Below are positions 6,844-13,274 of a stretch of DNA of 13,383 nt, one piece after another. The position numbers were made by a program, and so were the translations under genes. The stretch is from the NCBI GenBank assembly GCA_046715235.1, contig JBKJZO010000139.1:1-13383 (forward strand), read 5' to 3'. Source of the DNA: JBKJZO01 sp046715235. Lineage in GTDB: Bacteria > Actinomycetota > Actinomycetes > BP-191. Below the pieces are notes generated by a model. It ran no database searches, was not told the DNA's origin, and worked only from the letters and a program-made list of their open reading frames with translations. Within the stretch, counting starts at the first letter, position 1. Each line of letters starts with the position of its first letter.

Positions 6844-8044
6844 CGGCGGCAGCCGATCGCTGAGCGCGCCAGGCCGCGAGCCACGCGGCCGGGACGCCGG
6901 CGAGTGCGATCCACTGCGTGACCGCCGCCGCGGTCTGCAGCGGTGAAGGTCCGAGTGTCGCGAGCCGTCCCGGCGCGGAGCCGCTCGCCAGCCAGCACAG
7001 CGCCGCCATCACGATTCCGGTCGCGACGGCAACGGCCAGCAGGTACGCCGACACGACGTGCGGTGCGATGCCGCGTAGCTGCCTGGCCAAAACCAGAGCC
7101 GTCACCACGCCGGCGGCCGCGACCGCCGCAATCAACACGAGCCCCTGCAGCGGCGCCGCGCCGCCGCGTTCGGGAAGGGCGGCGAGGAGCGGGAGCGAGG
7201 GCACCGCGCCCAGGCTGCTACCGGCCGGGTCGACGTGGGTGCCGACGCCTACCGCGAAACCGGAACCGACGACGTACGCCGACCCCCAGATGACGGCGTT
7301 CGGCACCAGCGCGACCTGGGCGAGCAGGAGCGCGAAACCGGACGGGGCGCCGCGGGCGATGGTGCGCGAGAGCTCACTCGCGGTCGCCGCATCGGAACCG
7401 AACGAGACGGCGAGCAGCAGCGCGCCGGCACAGACGAGCGCAGCCACTGCGGCTGCGGTCGCCCTGATGACGGCTTCGACTTCGCGCCGCAGCCCCGCTG
7501 TGCTCGCCGCCCAACCCTGTGCGGCGAACGCGCCCGCCACCGCCGCGATGGACCCGAGGACGAGTGCCGTGCCGAGCGCCGCCGACGTCTGCGGCCGCAC
7601 GGTCGGCGTACGCGACGCTGCGGCGACGACCGTCGCCAGAAGCGCGTACGGCGGCGCGACAGCGAGGGCTGCGACCAGCGCGTCGCGCCGGGTGCGCGCC
7701 CGGGTGCGATGGATCGAGGCTGCGGCCGACCGCGCCAGCAGAACGAGCAGGGCGACCGTCAGACCTATCGGGGCGATCACCAAGTGGCCGCCGGGAATCT
7801 CCAGCGGCGTTCGGTGCGCGAGCAGCCACAACTGCCCGGCCGACCTGACCAGCGTCAATGCCGTGCCACTGGACTGCGCGTCAGTGGCCCAGCCGATCAG
7901 TACGAGGGTCAGGCAGAGGAGCAAACCCAAAGCGATAGCCGTCAGTGCGGACAAGCATCCTGAGACGACGACCGAGCCACGGTGCCGGGCCGGCCTGGCG
8001 CGCCGGGGCGCCGTGACAGGCGTCCGGATCGTGGTCTGCGTCAC
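6824..8044 (-). CDS. DUF6350 polytopic membrane protein (often annotated cell division protein PerM)
   Basis: The 406-residue, very hydrophobic Ala-rich protein has about nine or ten membrane segments after a basic N-terminus (MTQTTIRTPVTAPRRARPAR). Family hallmarks are LWLLAHRTPLEIPGG (72-86) and the segment at about 246-290, PNAVIWGSAYVVGSGFAVG followed by GTHVDPAGSSLGAVPSLPLLAALP-like residues. This matches DUF6350, which annotation pipelines label PerM after a mycobacterial membrane protein linked to division under stress; applying that role here is inference. The start is GTG 8044. It has no evident Shine-Dalgarno site, but no better in-frame start is nearby, and a pair of mutually exclusive hairpins lies just upstream. 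It ends inside the convergent beta-propeller gene (20-base overlap). In many actinobacteria this gene sits between sucCD and purN-purH, as here. Confidence 0.87.
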   Translation of the reverse strand: MTQTTIRTPVTAPRRARPARHRGSVVVSGCLSALTAIALGLLLCLTLVLIGWATDAQSSGTALTLVRSAGQLWLLAHRTPLEIPGGHLVIAPIGLTVALLVLLARSAAASIHRTRARTRRDALVAALAVAPPYALLATVVAAASRTPTVRPQTSAALGTALVLGSIAAVAGAFAAQGWAASTAGLRREVEAVIRATAAAVAALVCAGALLLAVSFGSDAATASELSRTIARGAPSGFALLLAQVALVPNAVIWGSAYVVGSGFAVGVGTHVDPAGSSLGAVPSLPLLAALPERGGAAPLQGLVLIAAVAAAGVVTALVLARQLRGIAPHVVSAYLLAVAVATGIVMAALCWLASGSAPGRLATLGPSPLQTAAAVTQWIALAGVPAAWLAAWRAQRSAAAATAPAE

Positions 8045-8056
8045 CAGCCGACTGTG

Positions 8057-8091
8057 TCACGGGCGTGCCATGTTGCCCGTGAGGGCACGCC
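8057..8091 (-). other. Two overlapping, mutually exclusive hairpins upstream of the DUF6350 gene
   Basis: Stem 1 is TCACGGGC (8057-8064) with GCCCGTGA (8075-8082). Stem 2 is GGCGTGCC (8062-8069) with GGCACGCC (8084-8091). Both have eight perfect base pairs and share bases, so they cannot form together. They end 12 bases before the GTG start at 8044. Confidence 0.45.
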
Positions 8092-8108
8092 GAACCGCTG
8101 GCGACAGA

Positions 8109-8134
8109 CGGCCGGCCCGAGAACGGACCGGCCG
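8109..8134 (-). terminator. Hairpin terminator after the Asp/His-tail membrane protein gene
   Basis: Arms 8109-8119 and 8124-8134 form an 11-bp stem around a four-base loop. In the minus-strand RNA the only non-Watson-Crick pair is a U-G wobble. The hairpin begins 19 bases after the stop codon at 8154. No U-tract follows. Confidence 0.65.
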
Positions 8135-8153
8135 CCGATGTCCACGGGCTGTC

Positions 8154-8828
8154 TCAGTGCGGGTGGTCGTGTCCGTTCATGTCGTGATCGTGATCGTGAT
8201 CGTGGTCGGGATCGTGATCGTGGCTGGCATCGGGCGCCGTGGCAGGAGGCGGTGGCGGCGGGTCGTCGCTGGTGGCCGGGGGGGGCGGCGGGTAGACGGC
8301 GGCGGCCGGGGGCGGCGGGGCGTAGCTGCCCGGTGACGAAGCCGCCGCGGCTCCCCCGGGCATCTTCGACGAGTCCCAAGCGGGCTTCTCGCCGGAGGCC
8401 ATCAAGCGCTTGATGGCCGCGCCCGTAGCGACCAGTGCCGCGAGCAATCCGATCCACGCGCCGATCTTGCGGCCGTACTCGACGACTCCCAGGTCGGCCG
8501 TATCGAAGGTGAACACGCGCAGCAGGATCAACAGAGCGCCGAGACCCGCTAGTGCCGCGACGAGTGTGTTCTCGCCGATCGGGAGTGCCGGTACTTGCTT
8601 CCCGAGATACCTCATCAAGATGATGGCGCCGGCTGAGGCGACGAGCAATGCGCCGAACCAGGCGCCCATGCCGACCCCCCAGCCGTTTCGGCTGGCATTG
8701 CCGCCGATACCGCCGACCGATGCCTGCACTCCCCACCATGGGAAGAACAAGGACAGCAACGCGAGTGCGCCGCCGCCGATGACACCCCAATCAATCGGCG
8801 AAACCCTCTTCGCATCGAACTCGACCAC
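8154..8828 (-). CDS. Four-helix membrane protein with Pro-rich and Asp/His-rich C-terminal tail
   Basis: The protein has 224 residues. After a short N-terminus (MVEFDAKRVSPIDWG) come hydrophobic segments at about 15-36, 52-72, 86-106 and 122-142. A Trp pair follows FFP (residues 28-32). From about 143 the rest is a disordered tail: an Ala/Ser/Gly stretch, proline runs (PPPP, PPPPP, PPPPPP), and a terminal segment 203-224 with nine His and eight Asp, mostly alternating H-D. Such tails can bind Ni, Co, Zn or Cu ions, but this is unproven here. The start is GTG 8828, with AGGAGG (plus-strand 8835-8840) six bases upstream, a near-ideal spacing. I do not recognise a named family. It is followed by a strong hairpin and preceded by the sucD 3' hairpins, so it is probably a single-gene transcript. 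Confidence 0.8.
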   Translation of the reverse strand: MVEFDAKRVSPIDWGVIGGGALALLSLFFPWWGVQASVGGIGGNASRNGWGVGMGAWFGALLVASAGAIILMRYLGKQVPALPIGENTLVAALAGLGALLILLRVFTFDTADLGVVEYGRKIGAWIGLLAALVATGAAIKRLMASGEKPAWDSSKMPGGAAAASSPGSYAPPPPAAAVYPPPPPATSDDPPPPPPATAPDASHDHDPDHDHDHDHDMNGHDHPH

Positions 8829-8834
8829 TGCAGT

Positions 8835-8840
8835 CCTCCT
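8835..8840 (-). promoter_or_regulatory. Strong Shine-Dalgarno AGGAGG
   Basis: AGGAGG followed by six bases and GTG fixes the start of the four-helix protein at 8828. It is the best ribosome-binding site in the window. Confidence 0.75.
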
Positions 8841-8873
8841 GACATCACAAGCAACACAATCTCTTGATCAGAA

Positions 8874-8923
8874 TGCTGCCAGGCGGCAGCAAATACAACG
8901 ACCCGCCTGGCCCGGGCCAGGCG
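8874..8923 (-). terminator. Tandem hairpins downstream of sucD
   Basis: The first structure met by transcription is a perfect 20-bp palindrome (CGCCTGGCCCGGGCCAGGCG, 8904-8923), twelve bases after the sucD stop. The second is a 7-bp stem TGCTGCC/GGCAGCA (8874-8880 and 8885-8891) with a four-base loop, followed on the minus strand by TTCT. Together they probably end the sucC-sucD transcript. Confidence 0.65.
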
Positions 8924-8934
8924 CGGTGAGTCGG

Positions 8935-9810
8935 CTAGAGCGACCGCATGATGTCGGCCATCAGGCGGGCTGCCTCGCTCGGGGTTTTCCCGACCCGCAC
9001 ACCGACCTTTTCCAGCGCCTCCTTCTTGGCCTCCGCCGTACCCGATGAGCCGGAGACGATGGCGCCGGCGTGGCCCATCGTCTTGCCCTCGGGCGCGGTG
9101 AAGCCGGCGATGTATCCGACGACGGGCTTGGTCACGTTGTCGACGATGTAGGCCGCCGCGCGCTCCTCGGCGTCGCCGCCGATCTCACCGATCATCACGA
9201 TCGCGTCGGTCTCGTCGTCGTCCTGGAAGGCCTGCAGGCAGTCGATATGCGTCGTACCGATGATCGGGTCACCGCCGATGCCGACGCAGGTAGAGAACCC
9301 GATGTCGCGCAGCTCGTACATCATCTGGTAGGTCAGCGTGCCGCTCTTGCTGACCAAGCCGATGCGGCCGCGCGTCGTGATGTCGGCGGGGATGATGCCG
9401 AGGTTGGCGCGCCCCGGTGATGCGACGCCGGGGCAGTTGGGCCCGACGATCCTGGTGCGATTGCCCGTCGCGACTGCGTGCGCCCAGAAGGCTGCGGAGT
9501 CGTGCACCGGGATGCCTTCGGTGATGACGACGGCAAGCGGCAGCGACGCATCGATCGTCTCGATGACCGCAGCCTTGGCGAACTTCGGTGGGACGAAGAT
9601 GACCGCGGCGTTGGCCTCGGTTTCCTTGACGGCCTCCGCGACAGAGTTGAAGACCGGAATACCGTCGACGTTCTGGCCGCCCTTGCCCGGTGTCACGCCC
9701 GCAACGATGTTGGTTCCCGCGGCGACCATCCGGCGGGTGTGCTTCGTGCCCTCTGAGCCGGTGATGCCTTGGACGAGAACACGCGTGGTGTCGTTGACGA
9801 AGATTGCCAT
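8935..9810 (-). CDS. sucD: Succinyl-CoA synthetase (ADP/GDP-forming) alpha subunit SucD
   Basis: SucD is the catalytic subunit that carries the phosphohistidine of the TCA-cycle succinyl-CoA synthetase. The 291 residues are full length. VQGITGSEGTKH (13-24) is the CoA-binding Rossmann loop, GPNCPG is at 123-128, and MGHAGAIVSGSSGTA at 245-259 holds the active-site histidine H247. I chose ATG 9810 (MAIFVNDTTRVLV). The frame is open further upstream, but only as an Arg-rich antisense-like reading of sucC. An AGAGGG about ten bases upstream overlaps the sucC stop, and the genes are 14 bases apart, so they form one operon. The alpha and beta subunits assemble in the cytosol. Confidence 0.97.
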   Translation of the reverse strand: MAIFVNDTTRVLVQGITGSEGTKHTRRMVAAGTNIVAGVTPGKGGQNVDGIPVFNSVAEAVKETEANAAVIFVPPKFAKAAVIETIDASLPLAVVITEGIPVHDSAAFWAHAVATGNRTRIVGPNCPGVASPGRANLGIIPADITTRGRIGLVSKSGTLTYQMMYELRDIGFSTCVGIGGDPIIGTTHIDCLQAFQDDDETDAIVMIGEIGGDAEERAAAYIVDNVTKPVVGYIAGFTAPEGKTMGHAGAIVSGSSGTAEAKKEALEKVGVRVGKTPSEAARLMADIMRSL

Positions 9811-9824
9811 CTGGGTGCCGCCCT

Positions 9825-10991
9825 CTACTTCGCCGCGGCGGCGAGTTCGGCCGCGAGCTGCGCGGCGCCGTCCATGGTCTCGATCTCTCGTACGCCGGGC
9901 AGCGCGGCATCCGCCAGGATGCGTCGGCCCTCCACGGCCTTGTTGCCGTCGAGTCTGATGACGATCGGCTTCGCGACTTCGCCGAGCATGCCCATCGCCT
10001 GCACCACACCGTTGGCGACCGCGTCGCACTGCGTGATGCCGCCGAAAATGTTGATGAACACGCTCTTGACGCTCGCGTCGCCGAGGACGATCGACAGGCC
10101 GTCGGCCATCACCTGCGCCGACGCGCCGCCGCCGATGTCGAGGAAGTTGGCCGGGCGAACGCCGCCGTGCCGTTCGCCGGCGTACGCGACGACGTCGAGG
10201 GTGCTCATCACCAGACCGGCGCCGTTGCCGATGATGCCGACCTCGCCGTCGAGCTTGACGTAGTTGAGGTCCTTTTCCTTGGCGAGCCGCTCGAGCGGGT
10301 CGTCGGCGCTCTTGTCCTCGAGCGCCGCGAGCGCGGGCAGGCGGTAGAGCGCGTTGTCATCGACGGTGACCTTGCCGTCGAGAGCGACGACCTTGCCCTC
10401 CGCGGTGAGGATCATCGGGTTGACCTCGACGAGTGTCGCGTCGCTGGCTTCGAAGACCTTCCACAGCCTTTCGATGATGTCGGCCGCCCCATCGATCGCG
10501 GCCGCGTCGAAGTTCGCGCGCTGCGCGATGTCGAGAGCGTCGTTGCGTGAGATGCCGATGAGCGGCGAGACCGGCTCCTTGAGCAGGGCCTCCGGCTTGG
10601 TGCGCGCGACTTCCTCGATGTCCATGCCGCCTTCGGCGGAGGCCATCACGAGGTAGGTGCGGTTGGCGCGGTCGAGCAGGATCGAGAAGTAGTACTCCTT
10701 CGCGATGTTGCTCGCCTCTTCGATGAGCACCCGCTTAACGGTGTGACCCTTGATGTCCATGCCGAGGATCTGCTCGGCCTTCGCGCGCGCGTCGTCCGGG
10801 TCGTCGGCAACCTTGATGCCACCGGCCTTGCCGCGGCCACCGGTCTTGACCTGGGACTTCACGACCACCCGACCGCCGAGTTCGGCCGCGATGGCCTTCG
10901 CTTCGTCCGCCGTTTCAGCAACCTTGCCGGTCGGCACGGGGATGCCGTGCTCCGCGAACACGGCCTTGGCTTGGTACTCGAACAGGTCCAC
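9825..10991 (-). CDS. sucC: Succinyl-CoA synthetase (ADP-forming) beta subunit SucC
   Basis: SucC binds the nucleotide and partners SucD to interconvert succinyl-CoA and succinate with substrate-level phosphorylation. Numbering from GTG 10991 (388 residues, the usual length), the ATP-grasp domain shows KSQVKTGGRGKAGG (45-58), the LVEVNPM motif (187-193), and D205 in ALDGK. The C-terminal CoA-ligase domain shows GIIGNGAGLVMSTLD (252-266) and FINIFGGI (312-319). I prefer the GTG because the family starts M-D-L-F-E-Y-Q-A-K and GAGGA stands five bases before it. The ATG at 11003, four codons upstream, would contain that ribosome site and has none of its own. A candidate promoter lies at 11030-11058. 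Confidence 0.97.
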   Translation of the reverse strand: MDLFEYQAKAVFAEHGIPVPTGKVAETADEAKAIAAELGGRVVVKSQVKTGGRGKAGGIKVADDPDDARAKAEQILGMDIKGHTVKRVLIEEASNIAKEYYFSILLDRANRTYLVMASAEGGMDIEEVARTKPEALLKEPVSPLIGISRNDALDIAQRANFDAAAIDGAADIIERLWKVFEASDATLVEVNPMILTAEGKVVALDGKVTVDDNALYRLPALAALEDKSADDPLERLAKEKDLNYVKLDGEVGIIGNGAGLVMSTLDVVAYAGERHGGVRPANFLDIGGGASAQVMADGLSIVLGDASVKSVFINIFGGITQCDAVANGVVQAMGMLGEVAKPIVIRLDGNKAVEGRRILADAALPGVREIETMDGAAQLAAELAAAAK

Positions 10992-10996
10992 GGTTG

Positions 10997-11001
10997 TCCT
11001 C
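10997..11001 (-). promoter_or_regulatory. Shine-Dalgarno GAGGA for the sucC GTG start
   Basis: GAGGA (minus strand) lies five bases before GTG 10991 and inside the first codons of the longer ATG reading, which is why the shorter start is preferred. Confidence 0.6.
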
Positions 11002-11029
11002 ATCCGGCGAGCGGCTGCTGGGCCCGTCG

Positions 11030-11058
11030 AGACTAACGAGCGGCCGCCGTACCGCGAA
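11030..11058 (-). promoter_or_regulatory. Candidate sucCD promoter
   Basis: On the minus strand TTCGCG (11058-11053) and TAGTCT (11035-11030) are 17 bases apart. A start near 11023 would give a leader of about 32 bases with the GAGGA site. The -35 match is weak, so the call is tentative. Confidence 0.3.
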
Positions 11059-11063
11059 AACCG

Positions 11064-12048
11064 CTAGCAGGGGGTTCGGGTCTCCAGCTCCGCGGTCTGC
11101 CGGGGAGCTGGGGACCCGAACCGGTCACCACGACCTGACGAGCCAGTCCAGCCATGCTTGCGCAAGGCGCGGACCGCCTGGTCGATGACTCGCTCGGGCC
11201 GCCGCCGTACGACGTAGCCCGACCAGCGCAAGCGCGTGCCGCCCTGATCGATCGCGAGCTCGTTGCCCCGGTCGAGGTCGTCGGCCCACGTGGCCGCCTC
11301 CCGGTGCAGCTCGCCGTCGATCTCGAACCACACGTCGTAATCGGGCCAGCCGCCGTCGATGTAGGCGCCGCGGCGTTCGGTGGCCACAGGGATCTGCAGC
11401 TTCGGCACCGGCAGACCGGCCCGGCGTACGAGCTTCAGCATGGCTATCTCATTGACCGACTGCGCCCCGTCGGCGAGGTCGAGCAGCGTCTCCTTGATCA
11501 TCGCCCGGCGTGGAAGTTTGGGTAGCTCGGCGAGCTCATCGTCGAGGTCGCGCACGCGTATCCGGCCCTGTTGAACGACTGCCGCCAGGAGTGCGTGCGC
11601 GTCGTCCTCTATCCGCGCCCGCGCAGCCGAGCTGAGCGCGCAAATAGGCCAGCCGCAGCTGCGGCAGCGACCGGGCCGGATGCACGTAACGGTCGAAGTG
11701 GCGGACGCGGGTGATGTCGACGCCGGGAAGCTTCGGCCCATGGCGCTTGTGCGGCACCGCGACGTGCACCAGGTCGGAGTCGATGCCCGTCACCTCGGCC
11801 AACTGCAGGACCGTCAGGCCGGCAAGTGCGGCGCCGCGGCCCGCCGCCAGAAGCCCGGCCCACCTGCGCTGCATCGTCGTAGGTGGCCCCGAATGCGCGA
11901 CGTAGACGCCGTCGTACGGCGACTGCCACCGTCTCGATGCGAGCCGGCGGTCAATCCGGGCCCTGGTCGCAGGGTCGAGCACCTGCCACCGCGCGACCAC
12001 TCCGTCCTGCTGCGCCAGCAGCTTCGCCAACGCGGGCTCGATGTGCAT
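11064..12048 (-). pseudogene. Frameshifted AbiEi-N / DUF559-type protein gene
   Basis: Two overlapping minus-strand frames together make one protein of a common actinobacterial family. From ATG 12048, MHIEPALAKLLAQQDGVVARWQVL begins an AbiEi-antitoxin-like winged-helix N-terminus, continues through GVYVAHSGPPTTMQRRWAG, and runs to HPARSLPQLRLAYLRA. The reading then jumps by one base to the frame with AARARIEDDAHALLAAVVQQG. The C-terminus has DUF559 (PD-(D/E)XK, Vsr-like) features: YDVWFEIDGELH, DDLDRGNELA, and GTRLRWSGYVVRRRPERV. The shift lies near 11620-11650. The first frame stops at 11536, while the second reaches TAG at 11064 through a palindromic repeat. Intact members are about 300 residues, probably nucleic-acid-acting or antitoxin-like proteins of uncertain role. 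A sequencing error is possible instead of decay. The start has no clear Shine-Dalgarno site. Confidence 0.72.
11073..11122. repeat. 50-bp palindromic repeat, copy A
   Basis: Arms 11073-11091 and 11104-11122 pair over 19 positions with a single mismatch (a U-G wobble in plus-strand RNA) around a 12-base loop. It begins GGTTCGGGTCTCC and ends GACCCGAACC. It overlaps the last codons of the broken DUF559-type gene and precedes the sucC promoter region. A related 50-bp copy in the same orientation is at 12137-12186. Confidence 0.75.
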
Positions 12049-12136
12049 GCGAAAACGATGGCGGCACTGGGCTTGCTCTGGCGGGCACGCAGGCGATCTG
12101 TGGACGCCGTCCTGCGAAAGTGACCAGCTACCGACC

Positions 12137-12186
12137 GGTTCGGGTCTCCTGCTCCGCGGCTTTGCGCAGACCTCGGGACCCAAACC
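12137..12186. repeat. 50-bp palindromic repeat, copy B
   Basis: This copy has the same length and orientation as copy A. GGTTCGGGTCTCC, GCTCCGCGG and GGGACCC are identical blocks, while the inner right half has diverged. Its outer arms still pair (about 12 bp, one wobble and one mismatch). It lies 37 bases after the aminotransferase stop and before the DUF559-type gene. Confidence 0.7.
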
Positions 12187-12222
12187 GTCAGATCAGGGCG
12201 GACAGCAGGCGGGCGTTGGCCG

Positions 12223-13274
12223 TTAGGAGAGGGCGGTTAGTAGGCGGGCGATGTCTTTGGGCGTCGTGTGCAAGTGCGGCGAGACGCGGATCGAGTCGCC
12301 GCGCAGGCTCACGTATACGCGCTGGTCGGCGAGCCGCGCCGCAAGATCAGCCGGTACGCCGCCGGCGCGGCGTAGTCCGATCATGTGCGGTCCGCGCAGC
12401 GACGGCGGGGCGGACGTGTAGCCGAGCTCGGCGGCGCCGACTGCGATGGCGTCGGTGTGTTTGCGGACCGCGTCGGCGATGGCCTCGACCCCCCATGCCC
12501 GCAGCTGCCTGATGGCGGCAGTCGCCATCGGCACGAGAGCGAAGTTGCTGCGCTCGCCGACGTCGAACCGCTGCGCGCCGGGCGTTACGTCGTCGCGGTA
12601 GTCGACGAGGCGGGCGAAATCCTCGCTGCCCGATCGCGCGATCCAGTTTTGCTCAAGCGGTTGCCCGTCGAGACGGGACGGGTCGACGTACAGATAACCC
12701 AGACTGAACGGCCCGAGCAGCCACTTGTAGCCCACGGCGACGAGGTAGTCGGGCCGCACGGCGGCGATGTCGAGCGGCATCGCGCCCAGCGACTGGCTCG
12801 CGTCGATGACGAAGGTGGCACCAACCGCACGCGCGGCGCGTCCAACAGCGGCGAGGTCGGAGTCCAGTCGCCGTCATCAGGTCGCGCGACGGTGAGCACC
12901 TCGCCGCCCTGCGCCTGAGTCGCCGCGCGCCACGGGTAGACGTTGCTCGGAAACTGCTCGGCGAGTACGACGACGGTGCGGTCGGGCCCGATCTTGATGT
13001 TGGCGACCGCCGTAGCGATGCCATAGCTGACAGCGGGAACCAACGCGATGCAGTCCGTCGCGACTCCGATGAGGGCGGCGAATTGGGCGCGCAGCTCCTC
13101 GACGCCAGTGAAGAAGTCAGCGGCGGTGACGGCCCACGGAGTGGCCTTGCCGCGCACGGCTTCCAGCCCTGCCTCGGTGACCGAGCGCAGCTGCGGCGAC
13201 ATGTAGGAACAGTTCAGGTAGGCGATGTCGTCCGGTATGTCGAACAGGTCGCGCTGGGAGGGCAGGGCGGTCAA
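12223..13274 (-). pseudogene. Class V aminotransferase-fold PLP enzyme, disrupted by an internal deletion
   Basis: The 5' frame (from TTG 13274, which overlaps the upstream stop as TTGA) encodes about 137 good residues: RDLFDIPDDIAYLNCSYMSP, then ALVPAVSYGIATA, then QFPSNVYPWR, up to PDDGDW at 12864. The 3' frame, readable from 12858, gives DLAAVGRAARAVGATFVID, ASQSLGAMPLDIA with the PLP-contacting Asp and Gln, and VGYKWLLGP with the Schiff-base lysine, down to the stop at 12223. In intact relatives about 25-30 residues, including an H-W-T-D-G-T-like segment, stand between these blocks. Here only five bases separate them and the frame changes. An enzyme translated from either frame would lack an essential half. 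The substrate cannot be told; relatives include cysteine-desulfurase-like and other class V enzymes. Confidence 0.78.

Noticed and set aside
8181..8223. Hexanucleotide repeats as a possible CRISPR or iteron array
   Set aside because: They are short, spacer-less, in-frame repeats encoding the Asp/His tail of the membrane protein.
6918..8336. A 472-residue plus-strand open frame opposite the DUF6350 gene
   Set aside because: It is Ala/Arg/Ser/Thr-rich, has no membrane or domain pattern, and runs antisense to a gene with clear family hallmarks.
8041..8790. A 249-residue minus-strand frame overlapping the four-helix protein
   Set aside because: It is Arg-rich out-of-frame translation. The overlapping frame has membrane helices and a perfect AGGAGG site.
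9811..10029. Upstream extension of sucD into the sucC 3' end
   Set aside because: The added 73 residues are Arg-rich noise. ATG 9810 matches the family start and has an upstream ribosome-binding site.
11071..11095. tRNA T-arm-like string GGTTCGGGTC at the repeats
   Set aside because: The T-loop consensus is broken (GGG where R-A-N is expected), there is no acceptor or anticodon arm nearby, and the string belongs to a longer palindrome.
11600..11660. Programmed ribosomal frameshifting to join the two halves of the DUF559-type gene
   Set aside because: I see no slippery heptamer or stop-codon-adjacent shift site, and this family is not known to use frameshifting. Mutation or sequencing error is simpler.
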